Notes under the pieces: generated by a model
Database searches by the model: none
What the model was told of the DNA's origin: nothing
What the model saw: only the letters and a program-made list of their open reading frames with translations
Position numbers and translations under genes: made by a program
NCBI GenBank assembly: GCA_016719055.1
Contig: JADKAW010000006.1
Coordinates: 124,001-188,000, forward strand
Direction of reading: 5' to 3'
Source of the DNA: Candidatus Rhodoferax mariagerensis
GTDB taxonomy: Bacteria; Pseudomonadota; Gammaproteobacteria; Burkholderiales; Burkholderiaceae_C
Length of the DNA stretch: 64,000 nt
Shown: positions 9,533 to 18,786 of the stretch, piece after piece
Numbering within the stretch: the stretch's first letter is position 1
Layout: each line of letters begins with the position of its first letter

Positions 9533-9963
9533 CGCCCGTTGCCTTTTACTTGTACGCGGATGACAAGGTCATCTATACCTGCCGATTGCTTCGCAAAGCG
9601 GTCGCCAAAGACGCCAAATTGGTGGTTACGGGCCCACCCAGCACATTGGAAACGCTGGATCAGATTCTTTGGACTTTTTCGGCGACTGATTTTGTGCCAC
9701 ATTGTGACGATCTGGCACCCCGAAACGTCCGTCAACGAACGCCTGTGCTGTTGTCGCAATCCGTTCAGTCTGATGCGCGTGAACGCATCTTGATCAATTT
9801 GGGCACCAGTGTCCCCGATTATTTTGATCAATTTCAGCGTGTCATTGAGGTGGTTACCGATGATGATGAGGATCGGCTCCTTGCGCGCCAACGCTGGAGA
9901 GATTACCTGGCCCAGGGTGTGGTGCCTGTGAAATTTGACCTCGACCTGAAAGCGCTTCAATGA
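9529..9963 (+). CDS. holC: DNA polymerase III chi subunit HolC
   Basis: Chi (144 aa) links the polymerase III clamp loader (through psi) to single-strand binding protein. The N-terminus VAFYLYADDKVIYTCRLLRKA and the region LDQILWTFSATDFVPH match the family, and the length is normal. The GTG start at 9529 overlaps the pepA stop (GTGA), giving translational coupling; the pepA-holC order is conserved in many proteobacteria. The stop overlaps the next gene by ATGA. Confidence 0.92.
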   Translation: MTPVAFYLYADDKVIYTCRLLRKAVAKDAKLVVTGPPSTLETLDQILWTFSATDFVPHCDDLAPRNVRQRTPVLLSQSVQSDARERILINLGTSVPDYFDQFQRVIEVVTDDDEDRLLARQRWRDYLAQGVVPVKFDLDLKALQ

Positions 9964-10277
9964 ACTCAAAATCCCGGGATATCCCTCGCTTTCTGCCAAC
10001 TTTGACTGAAGTCGTTGATCCTCGTGAATTCGGCCTCTTACAAGCAGCACCTGATAAACCAGATGTTGCCCGGCTGGCTGAACTGGTTCGGCAGCAAGTT
10101 TGGCCTGTTTTGGAGCGTAAGCTGCAAGAAGAGTGCGAGCGCCTGGTGCGCCTGATGCTGTCCGAGCAGGGGCTTGGAGTTAGCCTTCGCATGCGCCAAG
10201 AGATGGACTTGATCATTCAACAAGTGGTTCGTGAAGTCATAAGTCATTCAGAAACCTCAAAAAATTTTGTTGAATAA
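9960..10277 (+). CDS. Small conserved protein downstream of holC (DUF2486-like)
   Basis: 105 aa, function unknown. The N-terminus (RDIPRFLPTLTEVVDP) resembles the DUF2486 family of Burkholderiales; I am not sure of that assignment. The rest is predicted helical, with QQVWPVLERKLQEECERLVR suggesting an amphipathic helix or coiled coil. No signal peptide or membrane helix is seen. It is translationally coupled to holC by an ATGA overlap, so it is probably co-expressed with pepA-holC. Confidence 0.75.
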   Translation: MNSKSRDIPRFLPTLTEVVDPREFGLLQAAPDKPDVARLAELVRQQVWPVLERKLQEECERLVRLMLSEQGLGVSLRMRQEMDLIIQQVVREVISHSETSKNFVE

Positions 10278-10399
10278 GCATGATTTGTGCTTCATGCGCT
10301 GGGGTCTTGGTGACTACCCTAATCGCATGGCGCAGAAATTGCGTTATCGTACGCGGTGCTGAATTATTCGATTCACAATTTTTTAACCTGGAGTTGTCT

Positions 10400-11530
10400 A
10401 TGCAAATGAAATTGAAATTGACGGTAACCGCAGCTATTGCGGCAGCGGCTGGTGTTGCTTTGGCCCAAGATATGGTGGTCAAAATTGGTCACGTGGCACC
10501 TTTGTCAGGCGGACAAGCGCACTATGGCAAGGACAATGAAAACGGCGTTCGTATGGCCATTGAGGATTTGAATGCGCAAGGCTTGACTATCGGCGGCAAG
10601 AAGATCAAATTTGAAATTGCTGCTGAAGACGACGCGGCTGACCCAAAACAGGGCACGGCTGTTGCACAGAAATTGTGCGACGCTAAGGTTGCTGGCATTG
10701 TTGGGCACCTGAACTCTGGTACGACGATTCCCGCTTCCAAAATTTACAACGAATGCGGTATCCCTCACATTACAGGTGCTGCCACCAATCCGGCCCTGAC
10801 AAAGCCCGGGTACAAAACTACCTATCGAATCATTGCCAATGACAATGCCTTGGGTGCCGGCGTAGCGTTTTACGCGGCAGATGTCTTGAAGGTTAAAAAA
10901 GTAGCGGTGATCGACGATCGCACAGGTTACGGGCAACCCCTTGCGGAAGTATTTATGGGCAGGGCCAAGGAAAAGGGCATTGAAATTGTTGATCAGCAGT
11001 ACACCACAGACAAGGCGACTGATTTCATGGCTATCTTGACAGCGATCAAGGCCAAAAAGCCGGATGCCATTTTCTTTGGTGGAATGGATCCCCAGGCTGG
11101 TGCGATGCTGCGCCAAATGGAGCAGTTGGGCATGGGCAATGTGAAGTACCTTGGTGGTGATGGTATCTGTACCAACGAACTTATCAAGATTGCCGCTGGT
11201 GCCAAGACCCTAGACGGTGTGGTATGCGCAGAAGGTGGTTCATCGATTGCCAAAATGCCGGGTGGAACTGCATGGAAAGCCAAGTACGATGCCAAGTACC
11301 CTCGCGAATTCCAGATTTACAGCCCCTACACCTACGATGCGACCTTTGTGCTGGTCGATGCCATGAAGCGGGCCAACTCGACAGATCCCAAGGTTTACAC
11401 GCCTAAGTTGATTGAGACCAAAATGAAGGGTGTGACCGCAGAAATTGCGTTTGAGCCCACAGGCGAAATGAAAAACCCAACAATGACCTTGTCAACCTAC
11501 AAAGACGGCAAAAAGATCCCGTTGAACTGA
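10400..11530 (+). CDS. Branched-chain amino acid ABC transporter substrate-binding protein
   Basis: Periplasmic binding protein of the LivJ/LivK family (376 aa). The signal peptide (residues 1-22, ending AAGVALAQ) is followed by VVKIGHVAPLSGGQAHYGKD, the ligand-binding opening of the family. I chose ATG 10400 (upstream CTGGAG) because it gives a proper signal peptide. The single gene lacks adjacent permease genes, so the partner transporter is elsewhere. A rho-independent terminator follows. Confidence 0.93.
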   Translation: MQMKLKLTVTAAIAAAAGVALAQDMVVKIGHVAPLSGGQAHYGKDNENGVRMAIEDLNAQGLTIGGKKIKFEIAAEDDAADPKQGTAVAQKLCDAKVAGIVGHLNSGTTIPASKIYNECGIPHITGAATNPALTKPGYKTTYRIIANDNALGAGVAFYAADVLKVKKVAVIDDRTGYGQPLAEVFMGRAKEKGIEIVDQQYTTDKATDFMAILTAIKAKKPDAIFFGGMDPQAGAMLRQMEQLGMGNVKYLGGDGICTNELIKIAAGAKTLDGVVCAEGGSSIAKMPGGTAWKAKYDAKYPREFQIYSPYTYDATFVLVDAMKRANSTDPKVYTPKLIETKMKGVTAEIAFEPTGEMKNPTMTLSTYKDGKKIPLN

Positions 11531-11548
11531 TTGCAGTTTGAATCTTCT

Positions 11549-11575
11549 AAAAAACCACCTTTGGGTGGTTTTTTG
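11549..11575 (+). terminator. Rho-independent terminator after the binding protein gene
   Basis: An 11-bp stem with arms AAAAAACCACC and GGTGGTTTTTT around a short TTTG loop, ending in a T run. It starts 18 bases after the stop codon. The A/T-rich outer stem means it could work in both directions. Confidence 0.9.
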
Positions 11576-11646
11576 CCCAGATGTGGTGTGACTGTTCGAG
11601 GGTCAGACCACCGTCAAAGGGTCGCATCGATGGAAGCCAATCCCAT

Positions 11647-11672
11647 CTCGATGCTCAAATTTGAGCATCGAG
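11647..11672. promoter_or_regulatory. Perfect 26-bp palindrome upstream of tRNA-Ser
   Basis: The 13-base arm CTCGATGCTCAAA is followed immediately by its exact reverse complement TTTGAGCATCGAG. No T run follows, so it is not an ordinary terminator. It sits 38 bases before the tRNA gene and could be a regulator site or the root of a cruciform. The rest of 11576-11710 shows no gene; a TAAAAT at 11696 could be the tRNA -10 element. Confidence 0.5.
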
Positions 11673-11710
11673 GTGAAACAAACCTTAGGCTCGGCTAAAA
11701 TTGAAGCATC

Positions 11711-11800
11711 GGAGCGGTGGATGAGCGGTTTAAGTCACACGCCTGGAAAGCGTGCGAGGGGTAAAACCCTCCGCGGGTTCGAATCCCGCCTGCTCCGCCA
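11711..11800 (+). tRNA. tRNA-Ser(GGA)
   Basis: This 90-base gene folds as a class II tRNA. The acceptor arms are GGAGCGG and CTGCTCC with CCA encoded at the end. The anticodon stem is CACGC/GCGTG around the loop CTGGAAA, giving anticodon GGA. The variable arm is long (GAGGGGTAAAACCCTC), and the T arm is GCGGGTTCGAATCCCGC. The anticodon reads UCC and UCU. Confidence 0.96.
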
Positions 11801-11810
11801 GAGTCAATAA

Positions 11811-11842
11811 GCCTTGCAATTCCATTAATTGCAAGGCTTTTT
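11811..11842 (+). terminator. Rho-independent terminator after tRNA-Ser
   Basis: An 11-bp perfect stem GCCTTGCAATT/AATTGCAAGGC with loop CCATT, followed by TTTTTC, 10 bases after the tRNA CCA end. Confidence 0.92.
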
Positions 11843-11873
11843 CATTTTCAGAACTGGTTCACCAAGGAAACCT

Positions 11874-13172
11874 ATGCCCGGCTATTCTGACCCTGGCTTT
11901 GACACGCTGGCTTTGCACGCGGGTGCGGCGCCTGACCCCAGCACGGGTGCACGCGCCGTACCCATCTATCTCAGCACATCGTTCGTCTTTGAATCCAGCG
12001 ATCAGGCGGCTGCGCTGTTCAATCAGGAACGTTCTGGCCATGTGTATTCGCGCATCAGCAACCCGACCAATGCTGTGCTTGAGCAACGTATCGCGGCCCT
12101 CGAAGGTGGCATTGGCGCCATCACCACGGCCAGTGGACAGGCCGCGCTACACCTCTGCATCGCCACGCTGATGGGGGCTGGCAGTCATATCGTGGCATCG
12201 ACAGCGCTGTATGGGGGCTCGCAAAACCTGCTGAATTACACGCTGCGCCGCTTTGGCATTGAAACGACCTTTGTCCGGCCTGGTGACCTGGATGGCTGGC
12301 GCACGGCCGTGCGCCCCAATACCAAACTGTTCTTTGGTGAAACCGTGGGTAACCCGGGGCTGGAGGTGCTGGACATTCCCGCCATCAGTGAATTGGCTCA
12401 CGAGTCAGGTGTGCCGCTGCTGGTCGATTCCACCTTGACCACACCGTGGCTGATCAAGCCGTTTGAGTTGGGTGCCGATTTGGTGTACCACTCGGCCACC
12501 AAATTTTTGAGTGGGCATGGTACGGTGATTGGTGGACTGGTGGTTGATGGTGGTAGTTTTGACTGGGACCGTTCAGGCAAGTTTGCCGCGCTGACCGAAG
12601 CCTATGCCGGCTTTCACAACATGGTGTTTACCGAAGAGTCCACCATTGGTGCCTTTTTGCTGCGTGCCCGGCGCGAAGGTCTGCGCGATTTTGGTGCGTG
12701 TTTAAGCCCGCACTCGGCCTGGCTGATCTTGCAAGGCATTGAGACTTTGTCCCTGCGCATGGCGCGGCACATGGAAAACACCCAAAAAATCGTGACCTTT
12801 CTGGCGGCGCATCCTCTGGTCGAGCGTGTGGGCCACCCGCTGCTGGAGTCGCACCCCAGCCACGCGCTGGCGCAAAAGCTGCTGCCGCGTGGTGCCGGCT
12901 CGGTCTTCAGCTTTGACATCAAGGGTAACCGCGAGCAAGGCAAAAAGTTTGTTGAAAGCCTGCAGGTCTTTAGTCACCTGGCCAATGTGGGCGACTGTCG
13001 TAGTCTGGTGATTCACCCGGCCAGCACCACCCACTTTCGCATGAATGACGAGGCGCTGGCAGCGGCCGGTGTTAGCCAGGGCACGATTCGCCTCAGTATT
13101 GGCCTGGAAGATGCCGATGATCTGATCGAGGACCTGAAGCGAGCGCTCAAAGTCGCCGGGCGTGCCCCATGA
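11874..13172 (+). CDS. metY: O-acetyl/O-succinylhomoserine sulfhydrylase (PLP, Cys/Met metabolism)
   Basis: PLP-dependent enzyme (432 aa) that makes homocysteine from an acylated homoserine and sulfide. Family landmarks are DTLALHAG near the start, the YSRISNPTNAVLE block and the PLP lysine in HSATKFLSGHGT. The C-terminus TIRLSIGLEDADDLIEDL is also typical. ATG 11874 has an AAGGAA site upstream. The length of about 430 favours the O-acetylhomoserine (MetY) group; MetZ activity is not excluded. No SAM riboswitch is seen upstream. It overlaps the next gene by ATGA. Confidence 0.9.
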   Translation: MPGYSDPGFDTLALHAGAAPDPSTGARAVPIYLSTSFVFESSDQAAALFNQERSGHVYSRISNPTNAVLEQRIAALEGGIGAITTASGQAALHLCIATLMGAGSHIVASTALYGGSQNLLNYTLRRFGIETTFVRPGDLDGWRTAVRPNTKLFFGETVGNPGLEVLDIPAISELAHESGVPLLVDSTLTTPWLIKPFELGADLVYHSATKFLSGHGTVIGGLVVDGGSFDWDRSGKFAALTEAYAGFHNMVFTEESTIGAFLLRARREGLRDFGACLSPHSAWLILQGIETLSLRMARHMENTQKIVTFLAAHPLVERVGHPLLESHPSHALAQKLLPRGAGSVFSFDIKGNREQGKKFVESLQVFSHLANVGDCRSLVIHPASTTHFRMNDEALAAAGVSQGTIRLSIGLEDADDLIEDLKRALKVAGRAP

Positions 13173-13633
13173 ACATCCGTCCTTTTGCCCATGCTGATAT
13201 CGACGCGGTGGTGCAACTCTGGCGTGACTGTGCGCTGGTCAAACCGTGGAACGATCCGTACCAGGACATTGCTCGCAAACTCGCCGTCAGCCCGGAGTTG
13301 TTTCTGGTGGGTGAATTAACAAACCAAGGGGTGACAACACTTGTCGCCAGTGCCATGTTTGGCTACGAAGGGCACCGCGGTTGGGTCAATTACCTGGCCG
13401 TGGCGCCGGCTTTTCAGCGCCAGGGCATGGCTGCACAACTCATGGCTGCCGGTGAAGCACTTTTGCTGTCGCGAGGCTGCCCCAAAATCAACCTGCAGGT
13501 GCGTAGCAGCAATCTGGGTGTGATTGCAATGTATGAAAAACTTGGCTACACACAAGACGCGGTGATCAGTCTGGGCAAGCGTTTGGTGGCTGACCCGGTT
13601 CAAACCCATTCAAGTGCCACGCCATGTATTTGA
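13169..13633 (+). CDS. GNAT acetyltransferase (YpeA-like)
   Basis: Single-domain GNAT N-acetyltransferase (154 aa). The acetyl-CoA loop appears as VAPAFQRQGMAAQLM (a Q/RxxGxA-type motif). The opening IRPFAHADIDAVVQLW and the pattern NLGVIAMYEKLGYTQD resemble E. coli YpeA. The acceptor is unknown. It is coupled to the sulfhydrylase (ATGA) and overlaps the hydrolase gene by 10 bases, so the three form an operon. Confidence 0.88.
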   Translation: MNIRPFAHADIDAVVQLWRDCALVKPWNDPYQDIARKLAVSPELFLVGELTNQGVTTLVASAMFGYEGHRGWVNYLAVAPAFQRQGMAAQLMAAGEALLLSRGCPKINLQVRSSNLGVIAMYEKLGYTQDAVISLGKRLVADPVQTHSSATPCI

Positions 13634-14442
13634 CTGTCAACCAGGCGCAAACTTATTGCTACACCGGTGGTAAGCCACTCGATGCCAGCAAACCCACCGT
13701 TGTTTTCATTCACGGGGTACTCAATGACCATAGTGTCTGGATCCTGCAAAGCCGTTATCTGGCCAATCACGGCTTCAATGTGCTCGCCGTGGACCTGCCC
13801 GGTCATTGCCGCAGCGCGGGTGACGCGCCCGCTACGGTCGAAGAGGCTGCCGACTTTGTGGGTGCACTGCTGAAGGCCGCCGGGGTTCAGACGGTGGTAC
13901 TTGTCGGGCACAGCTGGGGCTCGCTGATTGCATTGGAGGCAGCCGCCAGGCTGGGCCAACGCATCAGCCACCTGGTGCTGGTGGGTACTGCTTTTCCGAT
14001 GAAGGTATCGCCGCTGCTGCTCAAGTCGTCCGTGGATGCGCCCGAGCAGGCCATCAAGCTGGTCAATGTGTTCTCACGCAGCACCCTAGCCCCGGCGCCT
14101 TCAGCGTTGGGGCCTGGCACTTGGGTGTACGGCGCTTCAATGGCCTTGGGTCGGCGCGTGCTGGCCAGCAATGCGGCGGTCAACGTGTTTTACCGGGGTT
14201 TCAAGGCTTGCGACAGTTACACCAACGGTGATCTGGCCGTGACGCAACTCGCCTGCCCCGTGTTGTTTGTGCTTGGTTCTCTGGACCAGATGACGCCCCC
14301 CAAATCCGCGCAAACCTTGATCAGTGCCGCCCGAGATGGCGGCAAAACCGTGCAGGTGGTCAGTTTACCGGTTGGGCACAACCAGATGACAGAGGCACCG
14401 GGTGAGCTGCTGGAAGCCATCACGCAATTTTTGCGCGCTTGA
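13624..14442 (+). CDS. Alpha/beta-fold hydrolase
   Basis: 272-aa soluble serine hydrolase. The oxyanion motif FIHGVLNDHSVW is near residue 30, the nucleophile elbow GHSWGS near residue 98, an acidic residue lies in LGSLDQMTPP, and the catalytic His in VGHNQMTEAP. The substrate cannot be told. It is the last gene of the operon starting at the sulfhydrylase. The 14443-14560 gap shows no gene. Confidence 0.88.
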   Translation: MYLTVNQAQTYCYTGGKPLDASKPTVVFIHGVLNDHSVWILQSRYLANHGFNVLAVDLPGHCRSAGDAPATVEEAADFVGALLKAAGVQTVVLVGHSWGSLIALEAAARLGQRISHLVLVGTAFPMKVSPLLLKSSVDAPEQAIKLVNVFSRSTLAPAPSALGPGTWVYGASMALGRRVLASNAAVNVFYRGFKACDSYTNGDLAVTQLACPVLFVLGSLDQMTPPKSAQTLISAARDGGKTVQVVSLPVGHNQMTEAPGELLEAITQFLRA

Positions 14443-14560
14443 CAGCCACTGCGGCGGCCCTTGTTCGGGTTAGCACCTATTAATCGGTGGCTGGCCCAAA
14501 CCCTTCACCCGCTAATATGGATCATACTTCTCCAACTTGGACGCTGAAGGAGTTTTCACC

Positions 14561-15523
14561 ATGATTCGTAGAAATTGTCTGGTCGCAGCGATGCTGAGCG
14601 TTGCCGGTGCCGCCATGGCACAAGGGTACCCCAACAAGGTGATCAAGCTGCAGGTGCCGTTTGCCCCAGGGGGCACCACCGACATCATTGCCCGCGTGAT
14701 TGCGGACCCGCTTGGAAAGGCACTGGGGCAGAACGTAATCGTCGAAAACAAGGCTGGCGGTGGCGGCCTGGTGGGTGCTACCGAAACCGCGCGTAGCGTC
14801 CCGGACGGTTATTCACTGGGCATTGCCACGGTGTCCACCACGGCGTCCAACCCGGCCATCAACCCCAAGACCCCTTACAACCCGATCACCGATTTCACCC
14901 CGATCATCAATGTGGCCGCTACGCCCAATGTGATTGCCGTGCACCCGAATTTTCCCGCCAAGGAATACAAGGGTTTTGTGGACGTGTTGAAGAAAAATCC
15001 GGGCAAATACTCTTATTCATCGTCTGGTACCGGCGGTATTGGCCATTTGCAAACCGAACTGTGGAAAAACCTGCAGGGCGTGTTTGTCACGCACATCCCC
15101 TACGCGGGTGCCGGACCGGCCTTGCGCGACACGGTGGGTGGACAGGTTGAAATCATTTTTGACAATGTGCCCTCGGCCTTGCCGCATTTCAAATCGAACC
15201 GCTTGATACCCATGGCCGTGGCGGCCCCGCAGCGGCTTGATGTCTTGCCCAATGTGCCGACTTTCAAGGAGCTTGGTCTGGAGCCGGTCAACCGCATGGC
15301 GTATTACGGCATTTGGGGACCCAAGGGCTTGCACAAGGATGTTGTGGACAAAATCAATGCTGCCACACGCAAGGTGCTGGAAGACCCGGCCGTGCGCAAG
15401 CGCATCGAAGAGACCGGTTCGGTCATTGTGAGCAATTCACCTGAGCAGTTTGCCACCCAGATCAAGGACGAACTGGCGGTTTACAAACGCGTGGTTGAGA
15501 CCGCCAAGCTCAAGCTGGAGTAA
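14561..15523 (+). CDS. Tripartite tricarboxylate transporter receptor (TctC/Bug family)
   Basis: Periplasmic substrate-binding protein (320 aa) with a signal peptide (residues 1-21, ending GAAMAQ). The mature protein begins YPNKVIKLQVPFAPGGTTDI, the hallmark of the Bug family so abundant in Comamonadaceae and Burkholderiales. ATG 14561 follows AAGGAG. No TctA/TctB membrane genes are adjacent, which is usual for orphan Bug proteins. Ligands of the family are carboxylates. Confidence 0.93.
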   Translation: MIRRNCLVAAMLSVAGAAMAQGYPNKVIKLQVPFAPGGTTDIIARVIADPLGKALGQNVIVENKAGGGGLVGATETARSVPDGYSLGIATVSTTASNPAINPKTPYNPITDFTPIINVAATPNVIAVHPNFPAKEYKGFVDVLKKNPGKYSYSSSGTGGIGHLQTELWKNLQGVFVTHIPYAGAGPALRDTVGGQVEIIFDNVPSALPHFKSNRLIPMAVAAPQRLDVLPNVPTFKELGLEPVNRMAYYGIWGPKGLHKDVVDKINAATRKVLEDPAVRKRIEETGSVIVSNSPEQFATQIKDELAVYKRVVETAKLKLE

Positions 15524-15555
15524 CTTCAAAAAAATATAGCGTCATGTGCAGGCTG

Positions 15556-17364
15556 TTAAAGGGCTGAGTCGTCATCAGGCATGTCAACGATGGGTGCTGA
15601 CAAGGGGCTGATGGCAGGCGCCGGCAGGTCCTCCACATCGCGTAGCTTTCGCTGAATGGCGCGGGTTCGGATGCCGACCTCATTGAACTTGCTGGCGGCG
15701 GCATCAATCGACTTTTTGGTGGCATCCACAATGTCGCCAAACTTGCCGAACTCGGTCTTGACCATGCCCAGCAGGCTCCAGACCTCAGACGAGCGTTTTT
15801 CGATGGCCAGTGTTTTAAAGCCCATTTGCAGGCTGTTGAGCATGGCCGCCAGATTGGACGGGCCGGTAATCATCACGCGGCAATCGTTCTGAATCGCTTC
15901 GACCAGACCGGGGCGACGAATCACCTCTGCAAACAAACCCTCCGTGGGCAAATACAAAATCGCAAAGTCGGTGGTGTGCGGCGGTGACACATACTTGCTG
16001 GCGATTTTTCTGGCTTCGAGCTTCATCGAAGTCTCAAACGCGTTGCCGGCTTGCAGGATGGCGACCTTGTCTGCCGCGTCCTGCGCGTCCATCAGGCGCT
16101 GGTAGTGCTCGACCGGATATTTGGAGTCGATTGGCAGCCAAATCGGGTGCTCTTCCTGCTTGCCGGGCAGGCGGATAGCAAATTCGACCAATTCGTTGCT
16201 GCCTGGTACCGTTTTGACGTTTTTAGCGTACTGATCCATGGTCAACACGTTGTCGATGATGGCGCCCAACTGCATTTCACCCCAGGTGCCGCGTGATTTG
16301 ACGTTGGTCATCACACGTTTCAGGTCGCCCACGCTGCCGGCCAGGGTTTTCATCTCGCCCAGACCCGCCTGCACCTGCTCCAGCCGTTCACTCACGAGCT
16401 TGAACGATTCGCCCAGACGTTGTTCAAGCGTGGCATGCAGCTTTTCGTCCACCGTGCGGCGCATTTCTTCGAGCTTGGTGGTGTTGTCCAGCTGAATGGC
16501 CGCCAAGCGCTCGTTCAGGGCAACGCGCAATTGCTCGGCGTTTTGCTGGGTACCCTGCACCAGGTTCATCAGCTGTTGTGAAACAGACTCCTGCAACACC
16601 GAGAACTGGTTTTTGATCTGGTAGCTGTTGCCTTCAAGCTGATCCTTCAGTGCCGTTGACATCACACCCAGCTGCGTATTGACGTCAGTTTTCAGCGACT
16701 CCAGTGTCTGCCGGGTGGATGCGCTCAACACCTCAAACTGCTCCTGAATGCGGGTTTCAAACAGTTTGACACTCTCAAGCATGGTTTCGCGTGCCCGGGT
16801 GCTTTCAAGCGACAGCAAAGACACCGACGTGGTCAGCTCGGTTCTGAACAGTGCCAGGGCATCCTGCAATTCTTTACGCGTGTTGGCGGCGTCTTGCTGG
16901 GCCTGCGCCAAAGACTCCCGCAAGCCTTTGCTGGTCTCGTCCAGTCGGCTCGACACCGTGTTTTGCACCGCATCAAGTCGCTGCAACAACGAGGCATCAA
17001 ACCCCTGTAGTCGCTGTTCCAGCCGGGCTTCAAACCCCTGAAAGGCCGCCAGCAACTCACTGCGGCCAAGCCGGGACTCGGCAACGGCCTGGGTCAGCTT
17101 CTCGTCGGTCGCGCGGCGCACCGACTCCAGGCTGGCCGCAGTGGCCTGGGTAAAACCATGCATTTGCTGCGACACCCCGTCCAGCGAGCCCTCATTTTTG
17201 GCGACGGCTTGCAGCGTGGCCCGCGCCGATTGTTCCAGCGCGTCCAAGCGCATGAGCCAGTCCGCTGGCAGGTCGATGCGTGGCCGACGCAGCAGCACAA
17301 TGATCTGAATAACAAGAACCAGCGCCACACCTAAAGCCAAGGCAATCAAAGCAAAATCAGTCAT
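15556..17364 (-). CDS. rmuC: DNA recombination protein RmuC homologue
   Basis: 602 aa. An N-terminal membrane helix (about residues 5-25) is followed by a very long coiled-coil region (about 35-330) and the conserved nuclease-like RmuC domain (about 340-540), with KSRGTWGEMQLGAIIDN and FAILYLPTEGLFAEV. RmuC limits inversions at short inverted repeats in E. coli. The length is above the 475 aa of E. coli because of the longer coiled coil. It is a single gene; the 91-base gap to the kinase shows nothing certain. Confidence 0.92.
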   Translation of the reverse strand: MTDFALIALALGVALVLVIQIIVLLRRPRIDLPADWLMRLDALEQSARATLQAVAKNEGSLDGVSQQMHGFTQATAASLESVRRATDEKLTQAVAESRLGRSELLAAFQGFEARLEQRLQGFDASLLQRLDAVQNTVSSRLDETSKGLRESLAQAQQDAANTRKELQDALALFRTELTTSVSLLSLESTRARETMLESVKLFETRIQEQFEVLSASTRQTLESLKTDVNTQLGVMSTALKDQLEGNSYQIKNQFSVLQESVSQQLMNLVQGTQQNAEQLRVALNERLAAIQLDNTTKLEEMRRTVDEKLHATLEQRLGESFKLVSERLEQVQAGLGEMKTLAGSVGDLKRVMTNVKSRGTWGEMQLGAIIDNVLTMDQYAKNVKTVPGSNELVEFAIRLPGKQEEHPIWLPIDSKYPVEHYQRLMDAQDAADKVAILQAGNAFETSMKLEARKIASKYVSPPHTTDFAILYLPTEGLFAEVIRRPGLVEAIQNDCRVMITGPSNLAAMLNSLQMGFKTLAIEKRSSEVWSLLGMVKTEFGKFGDIVDATKKSIDAAASKFNEVGIRTRAIQRKLRDVEDLPAPAISPLSAPIVDMPDDDSAL

Positions 17365-17454
17365 GGTTCTTTCTGTTTGGGACGTAAATGGCCTGATGTG
17401 CAGGCTTCAAAACGAAGGGTTCATTTTGCACCGCAGCCTTCACGGTTTTTCGTT

Positions 17455-18786
17455 TCACGCAGCAGGCAAAACAATGTCAATCTGGGCACCACCGGCGTCT
17501 GAGCGCGAAATGCTGAGCTCGCCCTGATGGCTGGCGACCAGGTCTTTGACCACCGACAGCCCGATGCCGTGCCCCGGCACTTGTTCATCGAGCCGCACCC
17601 GACGCGCCGGCATGGCTTGAGCTTCGGCAAAACCCGGGCCGTCGTCTGCAATGCGGATGAAAAGGCGCTTGGCATCGACCCACAGGCGCACCGACACCTG
17701 TTGACTAGCCCACTTGGCGGCGTTATCCATCAGGTTGCCCAGCATTTCAAAGGCGTCACCCTGGTCCAAGCGCCAGGTCAACTCTGGCGGGCAATCCAGC
17801 GTAAAAGTCAGGTTTTTTTCAAGATAAACCTTGGCCAGGGTGTCGCGAACACGGGTCAACACCGGCGCCAGGGCCAGATGCGGTGCAAAACGCGCAGCAC
17901 CACTGGCACCCGCGCGGCCTAATTGGTGGACCACGATGTCATCCATGCGCGCCACCTGCTGTGCCACCATCTGGGGCAGCTCGGCAGGCTGGTTCAGGGT
18001 AGCGCGCAACACTGCCAGCGGCGTTTTCAGGCTGTGCGCCAGGTCGTCCAGGGCGTCTTTGAAACGGGTCTGGCGTGCCCGCTCCTGATCAATCAGCAAA
18101 TTGAGGTTGACGGTCAGCCCAGCCAGCTCTTTCGGGTAAATGCCCTGCATACGGGTTTGTGTGCCTTTTTCAATCTGCTCAATCTCCTGGGCCATGGCGC
18201 CCAGCGGCGTTAGCCCCCAACGCAACAACAGCGCCTGGCTCACCAGTAACAAAAGCGCGGTGCCGCCCAGCCAACCCCACAGCGTGTGTTCAAACGTCTG
18301 CAACTCACGGTCAAACCCGGCACGGTCTTCCAGCACTGAAAAAATCAAGGGCGACTGTTTGCCGTTCACAGTCCAGCGCACCGCGTAAGTGGCCGCCAGA
18401 TAGGCCCTCTCAGAGTTGGTGAATACGGCATATTGCCACTGGCCAGCAGCTTGCTGGCGCTGAAATGGCAGGGCCAGCCCGAGTGTGGAGGCCGACTGCC
18501 ACTCTTCGCCCTTGTCCAGGTTGGCAATGTTGGCATACAAGCCGGAGGCGGGCAGTGTCAGACGCGGCTCGGCCAGGCTGGCAGGCATGACCAGTGCGCC
18601 GCTGCTGTCAAGCTCGGCACCAGCCAGCAGCAAATACACCGTGGTTTGCAGGCGCGAATAGTGTTGCGACTGCAGGCTATCGGCGTAGGCCTGTTGTACC
18701 GCCCAGCCGGCGCCTGCCAGAAAAGCCAGCAGCACCAGCGCCGCCCCCCAGATAAGCCGCGCACGGATGGACCAGGGCGCTTTCAC
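17455..18786 (-). CDS. Sensor histidine kinase, PhoQ-like
   Basis: Membrane sensor kinase (443 aa). Helix 1 is at about residues 10-32, a periplasmic sensor follows to about 170, helix 2 is at about 172-194, then a HAMP region. The phosphoacceptor His is in LDDLAHSLKTPLAVLR. The ATP-binding domain has the N box NLMDNAAKWA, G1 IADDGPGF and G2 GHGIGLSVV. It overlaps the response-regulator gene by ATGA. With a PhoP-like partner it is probably an envelope or cation-responsive system; the ligand is not visible. Confidence 0.9.
   Translation of the reverse strand: MKAPWSIRARLIWGAALVLLAFLAGAGWAVQQAYADSLQSQHYSRLQTTVYLLLAGAELDSSGALVMPASLAEPRLTLPASGLYANIANLDKGEEWQSASTLGLALPFQRQQAAGQWQYAVFTNSERAYLAATYAVRWTVNGKQSPLIFSVLEDRAGFDRELQTFEHTLWGWLGGTALLLLVSQALLLRWGLTPLGAMAQEIEQIEKGTQTRMQGIYPKELAGLTVNLNLLIDQERARQTRFKDALDDLAHSLKTPLAVLRATLNQPAELPQMVAQQVARMDDIVVHQLGRAGASGAARFAPHLALAPVLTRVRDTLAKVYLEKNLTFTLDCPPELTWRLDQGDAFEMLGNLMDNAAKWASQQVSVRLWVDAKRLFIRIADDGPGFAEAQAMPARRVRLDEQVPGHGIGLSVVKDLVASHQGELSISRSDAGGAQIDIVLPAA

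Noticed and set aside
15524..15555. A fifth copy of the interspersed repeat (ATATAGC...GCAGGCTG)
   Set aside because: Only a few bases resemble the core; too weak to count.
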